Made by a program: the position numbers and the translations under genes. Below are positions 11,289 to 22,859 of a DNA stretch of 64,000 nucleotides, one piece after another. This DNA comes from Blepharisma japonicum (lineage: Eukaryota > Ciliophora > Heterotrichea > Heterotrichida > Blepharismidae). Position 1 is the stretch's first letter. Every line of letters begins with the position of its first letter. Where the stretch lies: positions 62,001 through 126,000 of the forward strand of contig CATKHK010000102.1 in assembly GCA_949751835.1 (NCBI GenBank), read 5' to 3'. Below the pieces are notes generated by a model that ran no database searches, had not been told where the DNA came from, and was given only the letters and a program-made list of their open reading frames with translations.

Positions 11289-13571
11289 ATGTTGAGAGCA
11301 ATATTTACATTGAAAAGAAGTAACTCAATTTTTACTCAACAAACCTTAGGATCTTTAGGAACTAAGCTCAAGCCTCAAGCTTTTAAAATCGATACCATTT
11401 CTCCTGTCGACACATCCAAGAAAAAGAAAAAAATAAAGCTCATCGACCAAGAATACATCCCACCCTACAAAGATGAAGCAGGCGAATTTTTCGGGTCTAT
11501 CAAAAACCATGAAATCAAGCTTCCTGACGCTCTGCTCCCAGTAGAAAAAGAATGGAACACAGCCAGACAATATCTTGACTCAAGAACTCAAGAAATGAAC
11601 AAATACGCTGAAAAGATGATGGATCCAGGCCCACGTGGTCTTCATTGGGAAGAAATTGAAGACCACCCAGAGCACATGTCCAGCAATGAAATTCGTGCTT
11701 GGATCCGTCAACATTCTTCACAACTATCAATGGAGAGAGCCCAAAGTGCCAATCAAGGTGAAGATGAAGAAAACAACGAAGAAGATGGTCAAGAAGAAAA
11801 TATTTCAGACGAGATTAGTGGGGACGTTTTTGCTAATGAGTATTTCAATATATTAAAAGAGTATGACATCAAAAAAGATTTGTGCAAATACCCAGGATCA
11901 ATGCTTGGACCAAACATGGAAGACGACCCTGCATATTGGGCTGAGTGGTACGTGAAAAATCAACCAAGGCCTTTGAAATACTTTGAGCAGTTTGGTATGA
12001 TGGGAGGTCTATATGTAGAAGATGAAATCGGCAAAAGTACTGTAAATCATCAGGACATTATTGAGTCATTTATGACAACTCATTACAAGCCTTATGAATA
12101 TATTATGAACCACCCTGAAGAAAATTTTATAGTAAAACCATCTTCCCCAGACAAAATTTGCACAACTTCTGTGCTCGAAGACGAAGAATATTTGCCAGCT
12201 CCTAAAGATTTACCAATGAACTATATAGATATTACAAGGAATCTCGAGAGGTGGAATGTTTTCCCAGCAATGGAAAAAGCTCTAAAATACAAAAAAAGAT
12301 TAGACAGAGGTGACAAAATTCCTCTAAACAATAAGCCTTGGAAACCAGTTTCGTACTCCAGCTGCTTAAATTACTATGAAATGCTTCCTAGGTATTATCG
12401 TGAGCATCGCCTCGTAGTATCCGTCGCTTTAACTTTAGACAGATGCCGCCCTTTAATGTCCAGGAAAAATAAAGAAATTTTCTTAAACAAGCTCTGCAAC
12501 TTTTTAACCCCAAGGGACGAAAATAAATACAAGTTCCTCCAAGAGTATTTTATTAAAAAAGAAACCTTAAATCTTGACAACCCACAAGTAGACTATGACC
12601 CTGCCTTTGATTCAGACACAGAAGAATTCAAAAAGTCCTTAATAGAAGAATGGGAGAGCAGGTTTTACGATTCTGACGAAGACCGTAATGCGATAATCGC
12701 TGAAGAGGGAACTGAAGAAGCTCAAGAAGGCGAAGAAGCTAAAGAAACCAAAGCAGCTACCCCAGCAGCAGCAACCGCCAAAAAAGAAGAAAAAAAGAAA
12801 TTCCCAGCTAAAGACAAACAAAATCGTGTTAAAAAAGAAAAAGCAGCAGCAACAGCCAAAAAAGAAGAAGCAGCCAGCGCACCAGCAGCAGGAGAAGAAG
12901 GCGGCGAAGAAAATGAATACGAAGAATACCAAACTCAAGTACCAGACTCAGACGAAGAAGCAGACCCTGAGCTAAAAAAGAGAATTGATAGGCAGCAAAA
13001 CAGAAGAAGATCTGGAAAAGAGACAAAGCAAGAAGCTAAGAAAGAAACTAAAGGTGAGGAAGAAACCCCAAAAAAAAAGAAAAAATTCGCTGATGAAGAA
13101 AGTGATGTGACTGAGTCAGAAGAAGAAGAGAACTTTGGCGACGAAATGGATGGAATGCGTAGAGACAAAGATGTCGATGTCACTAAGCTGACTTCTATAG
13201 AAAGAGAAAATATGGTCGATTTTGGAGGTGAAAAACAGGTCGTCAGAGACCCTTATGAACTGATACCGCTGCCGAAAAAACAAAAAGAAATGGAAAAAAT
13301 GCAGTCAATGAGCAAGGAAGAAAGAGAACTGATGAGTATGTTAGGAGAAACAATACAAGAGAAGAAGCAGAGGTATATCAGTTATGATTGGGAAATTCCA
13401 GATTATGGGGTGAAGTGGTTTGAGAGGAATCATGAAAACCCTGATGGGGTTATCCCAAGCGTGATTACATATTATGATAATAAAGATGGCTACTGGGATG
13501 AGTGGATCAAGGAAAAACATGAAAGAATAGGCCTGCCACATATGACCAGGAGATGCTTCTTAAAACACTAA
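11289..13571 (+). CDS. Large charged protein, probably mitochondrial, 760 aa
   Basis: ATG at 11289, 41 bp after the transporter. The N-terminus (MLRAIFTLKRSNSIFTQQ) is an Arg/Ser/hydrophobic helix of the mitochondrial-presequence kind. Residues 50-500 are well ordered and aromatic-rich (DDPAYWAEWYVKNQPRPLKY). About 500-640 is an Ala/Lys/Glu low-complexity insert (repeated KKEEK, AAATAKK). The last 120 residues are again ordered (ISYDWEIPDYGVKWFERNHE). I do not recognise the family. The presequence, the charged insert and the W/Y-rich blocks would suit one of the large ciliate-specific mitochondrial ribosomal or respiratory-complex subunits, but that is a guess. Codon use is relatively C-rich in the 5' half, consistent with good expression. 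Confidence 0.8.
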   Translation: MLRAIFTLKRSNSIFTQQTLGSLGTKLKPQAFKIDTISPVDTSKKKKKIKLIDQEYIPPYKDEAGEFFGSIKNHEIKLPDALLPVEKEWNTARQYLDSRTQEMNKYAEKMMDPGPRGLHWEEIEDHPEHMSSNEIRAWIRQHSSQLSMERAQSANQGEDEENNEEDGQEENISDEISGDVFANEYFNILKEYDIKKDLCKYPGSMLGPNMEDDPAYWAEWYVKNQPRPLKYFEQFGMMGGLYVEDEIGKSTVNHQDIIESFMTTHYKPYEYIMNHPEENFIVKPSSPDKICTTSVLEDEEYLPAPKDLPMNYIDITRNLERWNVFPAMEKALKYKKRLDRGDKIPLNNKPWKPVSYSSCLNYYEMLPRYYREHRLVVSVALTLDRCRPLMSRKNKEIFLNKLCNFLTPRDENKYKFLQEYFIKKETLNLDNPQVDYDPAFDSDTEEFKKSLIEEWESRFYDSDEDRNAIIAEEGTEEAQEGEEAKETKAATPAAATAKKEEKKKFPAKDKQNRVKKEKAAATAKKEEAASAPAAGEEGGEENEYEEYQTQVPDSDEEADPELKKRIDRQQNRRRSGKETKQEAKKETKGEEETPKKKKKFADEESDVTESEEEENFGDEMDGMRRDKDVDVTKLTSIERENMVDFGGEKQVVRDPYELIPLPKKQKEMEKMQSMSKEERELMSMLGETIQEKKQRYISYDWEIPDYGVKWFERNHENPDGVIPSVITYYDNKDGYWDEWIKEKHERIGLPHMTRRCFLKH

Positions 13572-13584
13572 ATAAGTAGATAAG

Positions 13585-14982
<1,398 letters not shown>

Positions 14983-15041
14983 TTATAAATTTTGTATTTA
15001 AATTACTGGTTTTATCATAAAAATCTCAGTTATATAAAATA

Positions 15042-16619
15042 ATGGATAAAGACAAGTGAAACCAAATCTTGCTCCTAGGAGCCGCCACACTTGGGTTCAT
15101 AGGCCTCCTTCATTATAGAAAAACTCGTCACGAGTCCAGAAGAATCACACGCAGGACAACATCCCAAGTCCGTCAAATAGAAAGACTTGAAAGAATCCTT
15201 AACGAACAAAAAGCAATTGAAAATGACATTGCAAAAGGTGTTAGAGCTCCCAAAATGCTACCTCCTCCAGAAGGAAAAGTGTTTTTAAACCCACTTTTGG
15301 GAACTGGGGTTAAGCAAGATATTAACTCCGGTAGAGCTTTTCTCCCTGAGTCAGTTTTCAATAAAGTTGGAGGCTACTTAGTCGCTGACAACGCTTTTTC
15401 TGAAGAGTCCTGCCCAATTGCAGGGTCGATTTTACTATTAAAAGGCAGCCCAAGAATGGAAATTATCATGAACCCTAAAAACGTCAAAGCAGCTATCGTC
15501 ACCTGTGGAGGACTCTGCCCAGGCTTGAATGTCGTGATCAGAGAAATTGTGATGTCACTTTACTATAATTACGACACAACCGAAATATACGGGATTTGGA
15601 ATGGCTACCAAGGGTTTTATACTGAAGGCTGCATAAAGAAGCTGACCCCTCACGACGTAGTAGACATTCATACTCTTGGAGGGACTATTTTGAAGTCTTC
15701 TAGAGGTGGCTGGAATTTAGAAAAAATCGCTGACTCTATTGAAGAGCATGGATTTAATCAAATTTATATAATAGGAGGAGATGGGACACATAGAGGAATT
15801 AATGCAATGGTAGAAGAAATGGAAAGGAGAAATCTTTCAGTTTTTATTGCAGGGATTCCGAAAACTATTGATAATGATATACCGATTATTGATAAAAGTT
15901 TTGGATTCGACACCAGTGTAGAAGAAGCACAAAGGGCTATTGACTCTGCAAATATTGAAGCGAATAGTGCAGAGTATGGAGTAGGACTTGTAAAACTTAT
16001 GGGGAGAAATAGTGGGTTTATTGCAATGCAAGCTTCAATTGCTAATAGAAATGTAAATGTGTGCTTGATTCCTGAGTCTGAATATGAACTATCAGGACCT
16101 AATGGAGTTTATAGTTATATATTGGAAAGGCTTAAAATTAAAAAACACGCTGTTGTAGTTGTAGCTGAAGGAGCTGCTGTGTCTTGCAACGATGAAAAGC
16201 TTGTAGTGCCAGGGACAGATGCCTCAGGCAATCCGATTTTATATGATATAGGCAAACATTTGAGGGATGGGATAGTAAAGTATTGCAAAGAAAGAGATAT
16301 GAATATTACGTTGAAATATATTGATCCTACTTATATGATTAGGACTGTCCCAGCTAACTCAGGAGATAAAGTTTTGTGTGCGACCTTAGCACAAGCTGCC
16401 GTTCATGGGACTTTTGCTGGGTTTACAGGATTTTCAGTTGGCTGTGTAGGGGGATCTGCTTGCTTTATTCCAATTGACTTAATGATTTCCACGAGAGAAG
16501 GGAGAAACTCGTTGCCAGGACAGCGAAGAGTAGATTTAGAAGGAAACTATATGTGGTGGAGGCTTATGGCTTCGACTGGGCAGCCAAGCTTTATTAATGA
16601 GGTGAGTCTCGCTAATTAA
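15042..16619 (+). CDS. ATP-type phosphofructokinase with N-terminal membrane segment, 525 aa
   Basis: Start ATG 15042 with TGA (Trp) as codon 6, so the standard code would miss it. Residues about 8-24 (ILLLGAATLGFIGLLHY) form a hydrophobic helix followed by an Arg-rich stretch, like a membrane anchor. The catalytic core has GGLCPGLN, GGDGTHRG (245-252), PKTIDND (273-279) and MGRNSGFIA. Gly after GGD with Lys before TIDND is the combination seen in plant and trypanosomatid ATP-dependent PFKs. PPi-dependent enzymes have Asp at the first site. It phosphorylates fructose-6-phosphate in glycolysis. The hydrophobic N-terminus suggests a membrane or organelle location, which is inferred. It diverges from RUVBL1 with an 89-bp spacer. 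Confidence 0.94.
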
Positions 16620-16757
16620 TTATTAGAATAAGAATCAGATTAATTTTTACAGGATATTTGCTTTACTTTAAAACAAGATTTTGTTAATTTAGGATTTTTA
16701 AAATAGAATAAAAATCAAAAAAATTAATTAATTAAATATTTATGAGCTGATATATAT
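16620..16757. other. Short AT-rich spacer
   Basis: Nothing seen beyond poly-A/T runs. It separates the phosphofructokinase from a decayed member of the unknown gene family. Confidence 0.5.
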
Positions 16758-17225
16758 TTAAGAAGATATCAAGGTGATATTGTTAAATTTCATGAAATCT
16801 TCGATTATAAAAGCTTCATCATCATAAGTTATGGCTCCCTTGTCCAATAATTTCTGCAAAAGAGCTCCAACTTTCAAGCTTGGCTATAAATTGATATCAA
16901 TATTTTGAATCCCATGCATTGAGTCAGTGGTTGAAGGATCATCTTTGTATAGATTTAGTATCTTTCTCTCAGAGAATAATTTTCTAAATGGATTCTTGTC
17001 TTTATCTTTTCTTGATCTTTTTTATGTTAGGATGAGTAAGTGACTAATTTTCAATGAGAAAACTCTTTAAACTCAATTTCATTTTTCGCTGAAACAACTT
17101 TCAGATAATAATGCTGTCCAAATTCATTATCTTCTGCAGCAAATCTAAGCTTCTTCTGCCATTACTCCAAATTCGTAAGAAAACACTGGGCTAGTACCCT
17201 ATCTACCTCAATTTTATCATTGGTC
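16758..17225 (-). pseudogene. Decayed copy of the unknown family found at 18.1, 20.5 and 24.9 kb
   Basis: The minus-strand reading matches conserved blocks of the family in order. ...EDNEFGQHYYLKVVSAKNEI... and EFSHWKL resemble the SYYNVEVIPNEE and EFYYWDL block of the intact copies. Near the end, LKVGALLQKLLDKGAITYDD resembles KIGDLLDKLLQFGAIRAVSN, and it closes with IIEDFMKFNNI. Several TAA/TAG codons and at least one frame change interrupt it, and the middle is shortened. It is a host-gene fossil. No start can be assigned. Confidence 0.65.
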
Positions 17226-18067
17226 AGCAATATTTTCTAGTGCTATAGCTCCCCTAATAGGGTGTGAGTGCTATACATTTTAGACTTAATTTAGATTTCT
17301 TTTGATAATTAACACTCATTCTTTCTGTTAAATGCCTTCATAAACTAATTATCTATAAAGTTGAAAGGATTTTTAATTTTCACTTGAATTAACTGAGATT
17401 TTAAAATGCATTAAAACAGGCAATTTAGTAATAATTTCCGTACCAACCAGTCTAATTAAATTTTTACTAATATGGGTAATTTTTGGCTGACAAAATAGTG
17501 AAATATTTAAAGAAAAGGCTAGAAAAAGTCTAAAAAACTCAGGTAAAAAAGTTTAAAATGTTGATGTTATAAAAAGACTAGTTAATGGGCTTTTCTGAGT
17601 TTCCAATCGGTAGCAGAGAGTTGGCTTCATTATGTTATATGCATTAACTTTATGGCTTTGATAGGATAAATAAAAGAATTTCATTCGCTTAAGCTCGTAA
17701 CTTTAATTAAGAAGTCAATTTATTAATGATAAATTTTACAAATTGATTACTTAAATGATTTATAATTCTAAATGATAAATTAGATTTCAATTATAACTCT
17801 TATGTGATATAATTTTATTATAATAATAAATAGATTCGCTCCATTTATTTGCATAAAATCATTGACATTGTATCATTTTATATCAATTTTTTATTCCTGA
17901 TAAAAAGTAGATTATTATGTATTTATCCATTAATTTTGCTTTTGTATTTTATTAAAATGTAAGCTTATAATATTGCCTAATTTTAATTCAATTAAGATGA
18001 TTTTTATCTAAATGTCAGGCAAAATATAATTAAAATAATCATTACTTGCATTTCGTGATTAAATAGT
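17226..18067. other. AT-rich spacer; right part begins a segmental repeat
   Basis: No gene seen. From about 17711 onward the sequence is repeated at about 20169 (see the repeat entries). Confidence 0.5.
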
Positions 18068-19045
18068 CTAATTATTGCCATATGATGAGGTAATTCTCTT
18101 GAATTCCTCAAAAGATTCTATTTTAAAAGTTAGACCATTGCTGACTGCCCTAATGGCTCCGAACTGTAATAACTTATCCAAAAGGTCTCCGATTTTTTCT
18201 CTTTTCCAGAAATAAATATTCTCGCTCTCATTATAGGAATCTTCAGTTGACTGCCCTTCGCTGCTCATCATCTTTATCTCTAGCAGTGAGGATACTTTTA
18301 TTTTTCTTAAATCAATCATCTCATCATTTGGTAGGAAATTTTCTATCACTTCGAATAAATTGTCTTTTGTTGGTATAGTGGGTTGGTTTTGGCTATAATT
18401 GTTATTCACAAAACTGCTCATATCAGTTTCTGCAGCTTCGAATAATTGGAATCTAACGATCCAGTATTTATCTCTAGTTACCAAAAAATAAGAGCTATCT
18501 ATGGATGAACGATTCTCTGAAGATGAGGATGATGATTGGTTCATATTGGACTCAGAAACTCTTGTATTCTGAGTATCCCTTATATTTTGAGAAATAATTT
18601 CGTCTGGGGAATTAATGATGGTTCCAAATTCAACTTCAATATTTTGATAATTAATTTTGTCTGGGGAATCAATGATTGTTTCAAAGCCAACTTCAGTAGG
18701 CTCACCAGGTGATTTCGGATGATTTTTCTTAAACTCATTTAAGAAGTCCCAAATTTTTTCTGCAGCTTCTCTGTTGATATGATAAAAAACTTGCTTAATA
18801 TCAGCTAAGTAGGAAAAAAAATTTTCTAAGTCCCAATAATAAAATTCTTTCCTTTTTATGGCCTCTTCATTTGGGATGACTTCAACATTATAATATGATC
18901 TGCCTCCTCATGAGCTTATTGCAACAAAACTAAGTAAATTTGGGTTTAACAACGAAGTTTCAATGATGAGATCATCAAATCACTCGGTTATATCATGTTC
19001 ATTGTTTTTTATATAAGGTTTATGATCGGCTTCACCCATTTTCAT
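18068..19045 (-). CDS. Unknown family protein, copy B, 325 aa
   Basis: Opened by reading two TGA codons as Trp (DITEWFDDL, ISSWGGRSYY). ATG 19045, or an in-frame Met two codons later at 19039; ends TAG at 18068. No known domain is recognised. N-terminal block: aromatic-rich, with YYNVEVIPNEEAIKRKEFYY. Middle: a Ser/Asn linker containing an internal duplication (TIIDSPDKINYQN and TIINSPDEIISQN) that copy C lacks. C-terminal block: KIGDLLDKLLQFGAIRAVSN and then FKIESFEEFKRI, which looks like helix-turn-helix followed by a short strand and helix. Acidic, no signal peptide or membrane span. It is paralogous to the genes at 20519 and 24940. The C-terminal block is the best conserved part. Confidence 0.75.
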
Positions 19046-20168
19046 TAAGTTTTCAACAATTATTAAATCGAATTAAAATGCTTTTGAAGTCAAAGCTTTT
19101 CATTTTATGAAGTTTGGTATTAATAATTATAAATGTCTGCAAATCAAAAATTTTACTAATTTTAAAATTGTTAGAATAATTTTAATTAAAAACGCATGTA
19201 AGCTTGTATATTTTGAGATTTTTATTTAAAGAGCTAGAATAAAAAGATCAGCTCGAAGGTGAAAATTTATAAAAGTATATAGCAGCAAAGTCAAAATATA
19301 AATTTCTGAACATACCTGAAAAATTAAAAGTTCGATTTCTAATGGAATTTTATCTAGCATGATGTGGTATGAAAATTTTGTTTAATAAAGAAAATAGATT
19401 TGCATAATTGCAAAAACTTGGTGGAATTAAAAATGCTTCCTTTTAGCAATATCATATCCAAGATAAATTATAAAGTGAGCATTACAATTTATTTTGTATG
19501 AAGTTTCTTAAAAACAAGCAGAGTTATCATTAATATATTAATATCAACAAATTTTGCTTTAAAGGGTTTAAATCTTATAAAAATATTGCTTAACTTTGCA
19601 GATTTAGCTAAAATTAGAGCCTTTCAAAAGTGAAAAGAAATATAAAAGAAAGAATAAACCAGGAAAATGTCAAAAGAACAATCATAAGAGATTATCTTCT
19701 TTCATGGATGAAGTAAACCAAAGATGTCATAATCCACATTTTAGGTTGTAAATTCAAATTTTTGCATTAACTTATTCATCATCTGCATGAGCATGCGACA
19801 GTTTGGGGAACTTGAAAATACAAAAAATTCTCTGCAAAATGTGCCCAGATATCAGGCACTTATAAATATGATAGAAACTCCTACACTAGAATATCGAAAC
19901 GAAGCGTTTCTGATTTCAAAATTGATGACTTAAGAACTCAAATAAGAGAGTCATCAAGCTACAATATAGCTCAGGCCATCTCTTTTTCCATAAGATATTC
20001 TGTTAAAAGAATTACAATAATAAGGTATCCTGCTGTCACATAAAAAATTCTAACACAAGTTTGATATAAAGCTGAAACATTATTTAGAAAATGGCTTTTT
20101 TATAATCTATTCTACCTAAAATCACTTATTTATTTTCATCTTTTTTCATTTCCATCTTTATATTTTTT
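19046..20168 (+). pseudogene. Spacer with a decayed plus-strand reading frame (unit 1)
   Basis: From ATG 19667 the sequence matches the better-kept frame at 22044 in unit 2 but stops after six codons and has lost frame. Fragments such as GELENTKNSLQNVPRYQALI are readable in other frames. Then about 350 bp present in unit 2 are missing. The rest (19046-19660) is the repeated upstream spacer of the family gene. Confidence 0.45.
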
Positions 20169-20518
20169 CCAATTTATTAATGATAAATTTTACATATTGA
20201 TTACCACGATGATTTATAGTTCTAAATGATAAATTAGATTTCAATTATAACTCTTATGTGATATAATTTTATTATAATAATAAATAGATTTGCTCCATTT
20301 ATTTACATAAAATCATTGACATTGTATCATTTTATATCAATTTTTTATTCCTGATAAAAAGCAGATTATTATGCATTTATCCATTAATTTTGCTTTTAAA
20401 ATGTAAGCTTATAATATTGCCTAATTTTAATTCAATTAAGATGCTTTTTATATAAATTTCAGGCAAAATATAATTAAAATAATCATTACTCGCATTAAGC
20501 GATTAAATTGTCGAATTA

Positions 20519-21421
20519 TTACTCATATAATGAGGTAATCCTGCTGAATATCTCAAAAGATTCTATTTTAAAAGTTAGGCCATTGCTGACTGCCCTAATG
20601 GCTCCGAACCGTAATAACTTATCCAAAAGGTCTCCGATTTTTTCTCTTTTCCAGCAATCAATATTCTCGCTCTCATGCCATGAATCTTCAGTTGACTGCC
20701 CTTCGCTGCTCGTCATCTTTATCTCTAGCATTGAGGATACTTTTATTTTTCTTAAATCAATCATCTCATAATATGGTAGGAAATTTTCTACCATTGGGGA
20801 TAAATTGCCTTTTTTTGATATAGTGAGTTGGTTTTGGCTATAATCTTTATTCACATAACTGCTCATATCAGTTTCTTCAGCTTGGAAAAATTGGAATCTA
20901 ACGATCCAGTAATACTTCCTATCTTCATAAGTATATTTCCCTATGGATAAACTATTCTCTGAAGATGAGGATAATGATATGCTCATATTGCCCTCAGAAA
21001 CTATTGTATTTTGAGTATCCCTTATATTTTGAGAATTATTTTTGTCGGTGGAATCCAATATGGATTCATACTGATCTTCAATACCCTCACCAGGGAAGGT
21101 CGGATGATTTTCTATGAACCAAACTAAGAATTCCCAAATTTTCTCTGCAGCGTCTCTGTTGATATGATCAAGATCTTCCTGAATATCAACTAAGTAGAGC
21201 AAAAAATTGTCGAAGTCCCAATAATAAAACTCTTTCCTTTTTTTGGCCTTTTTATTTGGGATGACTTCAACGTTATAATATCTGTCTCCTCCTGAGCTTT
21301 GTGAAACAAAACTAAGTCAATCTGAGTTTCACTGCAAGTTATCAATGAGACAAGTATTAAATAACTGAGTTATATAAGGTTCGTGATTTTCTATATAACG
21401 TTCATCATTGACTCCAACCAT
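20519..21421 (-). CDS. Unknown family protein, copy C, 300 aa
   Basis: Tandem paralogue of copy B. ATG 21421, TGA as Trp at two places (LQWNSDWLSF), TAA at 20519. The same order of blocks is seen: YYNVEVIPNKKAKKRKEFYY, a Ser-rich acidic linker, YYWIVRFQFFQAEETDMSSY, LRKIKVSSMLEIKM, then KIGDLLDKLLRFGAIRAVSN and the final helix. It lacks the internal duplication of copy B. The C-terminal 90 residues are nearly identical to copy B, while the linker and N-terminus have diverged, which suggests gene conversion or selection on the C-terminal block. Function unknown. Confidence 0.75.
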
Positions 21422-22043
21422 TTCTATTAAGTTTTCAACAATTATTAAATCGAATTAAAAACTTCTGAAATCAAAGCTTCTCAATTTATGAAGTTTGGAT
21501 TAATAATTATAAATGTCTGCAAATCTAAAAGTCTACTAATTTTAAAATTGTTAGAATAATTTCAACTAAAAATGTACGTAAGATTGTATATTTCGAGATT
21601 TTTATTAAAAGTCTAGGATAAAAAGATCAGTCCGAAGAGTGAAAATCTATAAAAGCATCTTGCAGCAGAGTTAAAATATAAATTTCCGAATATACCTGAA
21701 AAACCAAAAGTTCGATTTCTAATGGAATTATATTTAGCATGATGTTGTATGAAAATTTTGTTTAATAAAGAAAAAAGATTTACATAATTGCAAAATTGGT
21801 GGAATTAAAAATGATACCTTTTAGCATATCATATCTATGATAAATTATAAAGTGAGCATAACAATTCATTTTGTTTGAATTTTCTTAAAAGCAAACCGAG
21901 TTATCATTAATATTAATAATCAACAAATTTTGCTTTTAAAGGGTTTAAATCTTATTAAAATATTGCTTTACTTTGTAGATTTAGCTAAAATTAGGGTCTT
22001 TCAAAAGTGAAAAGAAATATAAAAGAAAGAATGAATCAGATAA

Positions 22044-22500
22044 ATGGCAAAAGAGCAAGTCATAAGAGATTATCTTCTAGCATGGATGAAGTTAACTAAA
22101 GATGTCATAATCCACTTTTTAGGTCGTAAAATTCAAATTTTTGTATCAACTTATTCACCATCTGCATGAGCATAGGACAGTTTAGGGGAACTTGTAAATA
22201 TAAAAAAATTCTCTGCAAAATGTGCCCAGATATTAAGTACTTATAAATATAATAGAAACTCTTACACTAGAAAATTAAAACGAAGCCTTTCTGATTTCAA
22301 AATTGATGACTTAAGAATTCAAATAAGAGAGTTATCAAGCCACAACATAGAAAATAAAAAGAATGACAGAATTCGAGATCGAAGGCCGAAAGCTCAAACA
22401 CAGAATGAAAGAATCTAAAGTTCAATTGAAAGGATGCTAGAAGGATTAAATATTCACTGCTCAAGCCTGCTGAAAACTGTTTTATCCCTGAATTGATTTT
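22044..22500 (+). pseudogene. Relic plus-strand reading frame (unit 2)
   Basis: From ATG 22044 the frame reads MAKEQVIRDYLLAWMKLTKD... with TGA as Trp. It is broken by a TAG after about 40 codons and a TAA about 90 codons later, yet stays in one frame over about 150 codons (IDDLRIQIRELSSHNIENKK, IERMLEGLNIHCSSLLK). A Lys/Arg/Ser-rich helical protein is implied. The second copy at 19667 is worse. Not recognised. It is probably a host gene that died before or after the duplication. Confidence 0.5.
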
Positions 22501-22859
22501 TGTAAGGGGAACATTAAAAGACTTCCTTAAAACTCAAAAGAGTGCCCATTCATTCTGAAACTGGTAAAAAGAGTCCATATAAAAATTTTTGCATTAAATC
22601 GCAGCCAGTCATGATCTCCTTTCATTTCTCATTACTTGGCTTGGCTTCAATAATATCAAATTCACAATTTCTGTAATGAAAAACAATTGAGAGGGAATGG
22701 CTCAGTCACATCTTTTTTTCCATAAGATATTCTGTTAAAAAAACTACAATAATAAGGCATCCTGCTGCCACATAAAAAAATTCTAACACTAGCTTGATAT
22801 AAAACTGAGACATTAATTAGATAATGACTTTTTTATAATTCTATTCTACCTAAAATCAC

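Larger units (their letters stand above)
17711..20168. repeat. Segmental tandem duplication, unit 1
   Basis: Starts near TCAATTTATTAATGATAAAT and is matched by unit 2 from about 20169. It contains the 3' flank, the unknown-family gene at 18068-19045, its upstream spacer and a decayed plus-strand reading frame. Identity by eye is high in the flanks and lower inside the gene. It lacks about 350 bp that unit 2 has (about 22345-22695). The ends are approximate. Confidence 0.85.

Noticed and set aside
12639-13183. Three long minus-strand frames opposite the charged protein gene, rich in Phe, Cys, Leu and Ser
   Set aside because: They are antisense shadows of the Glu/Lys/Ala low-complexity region on the plus strand; composition is the complement of GAA/AAA/GCA codons and no start context or homology exists.
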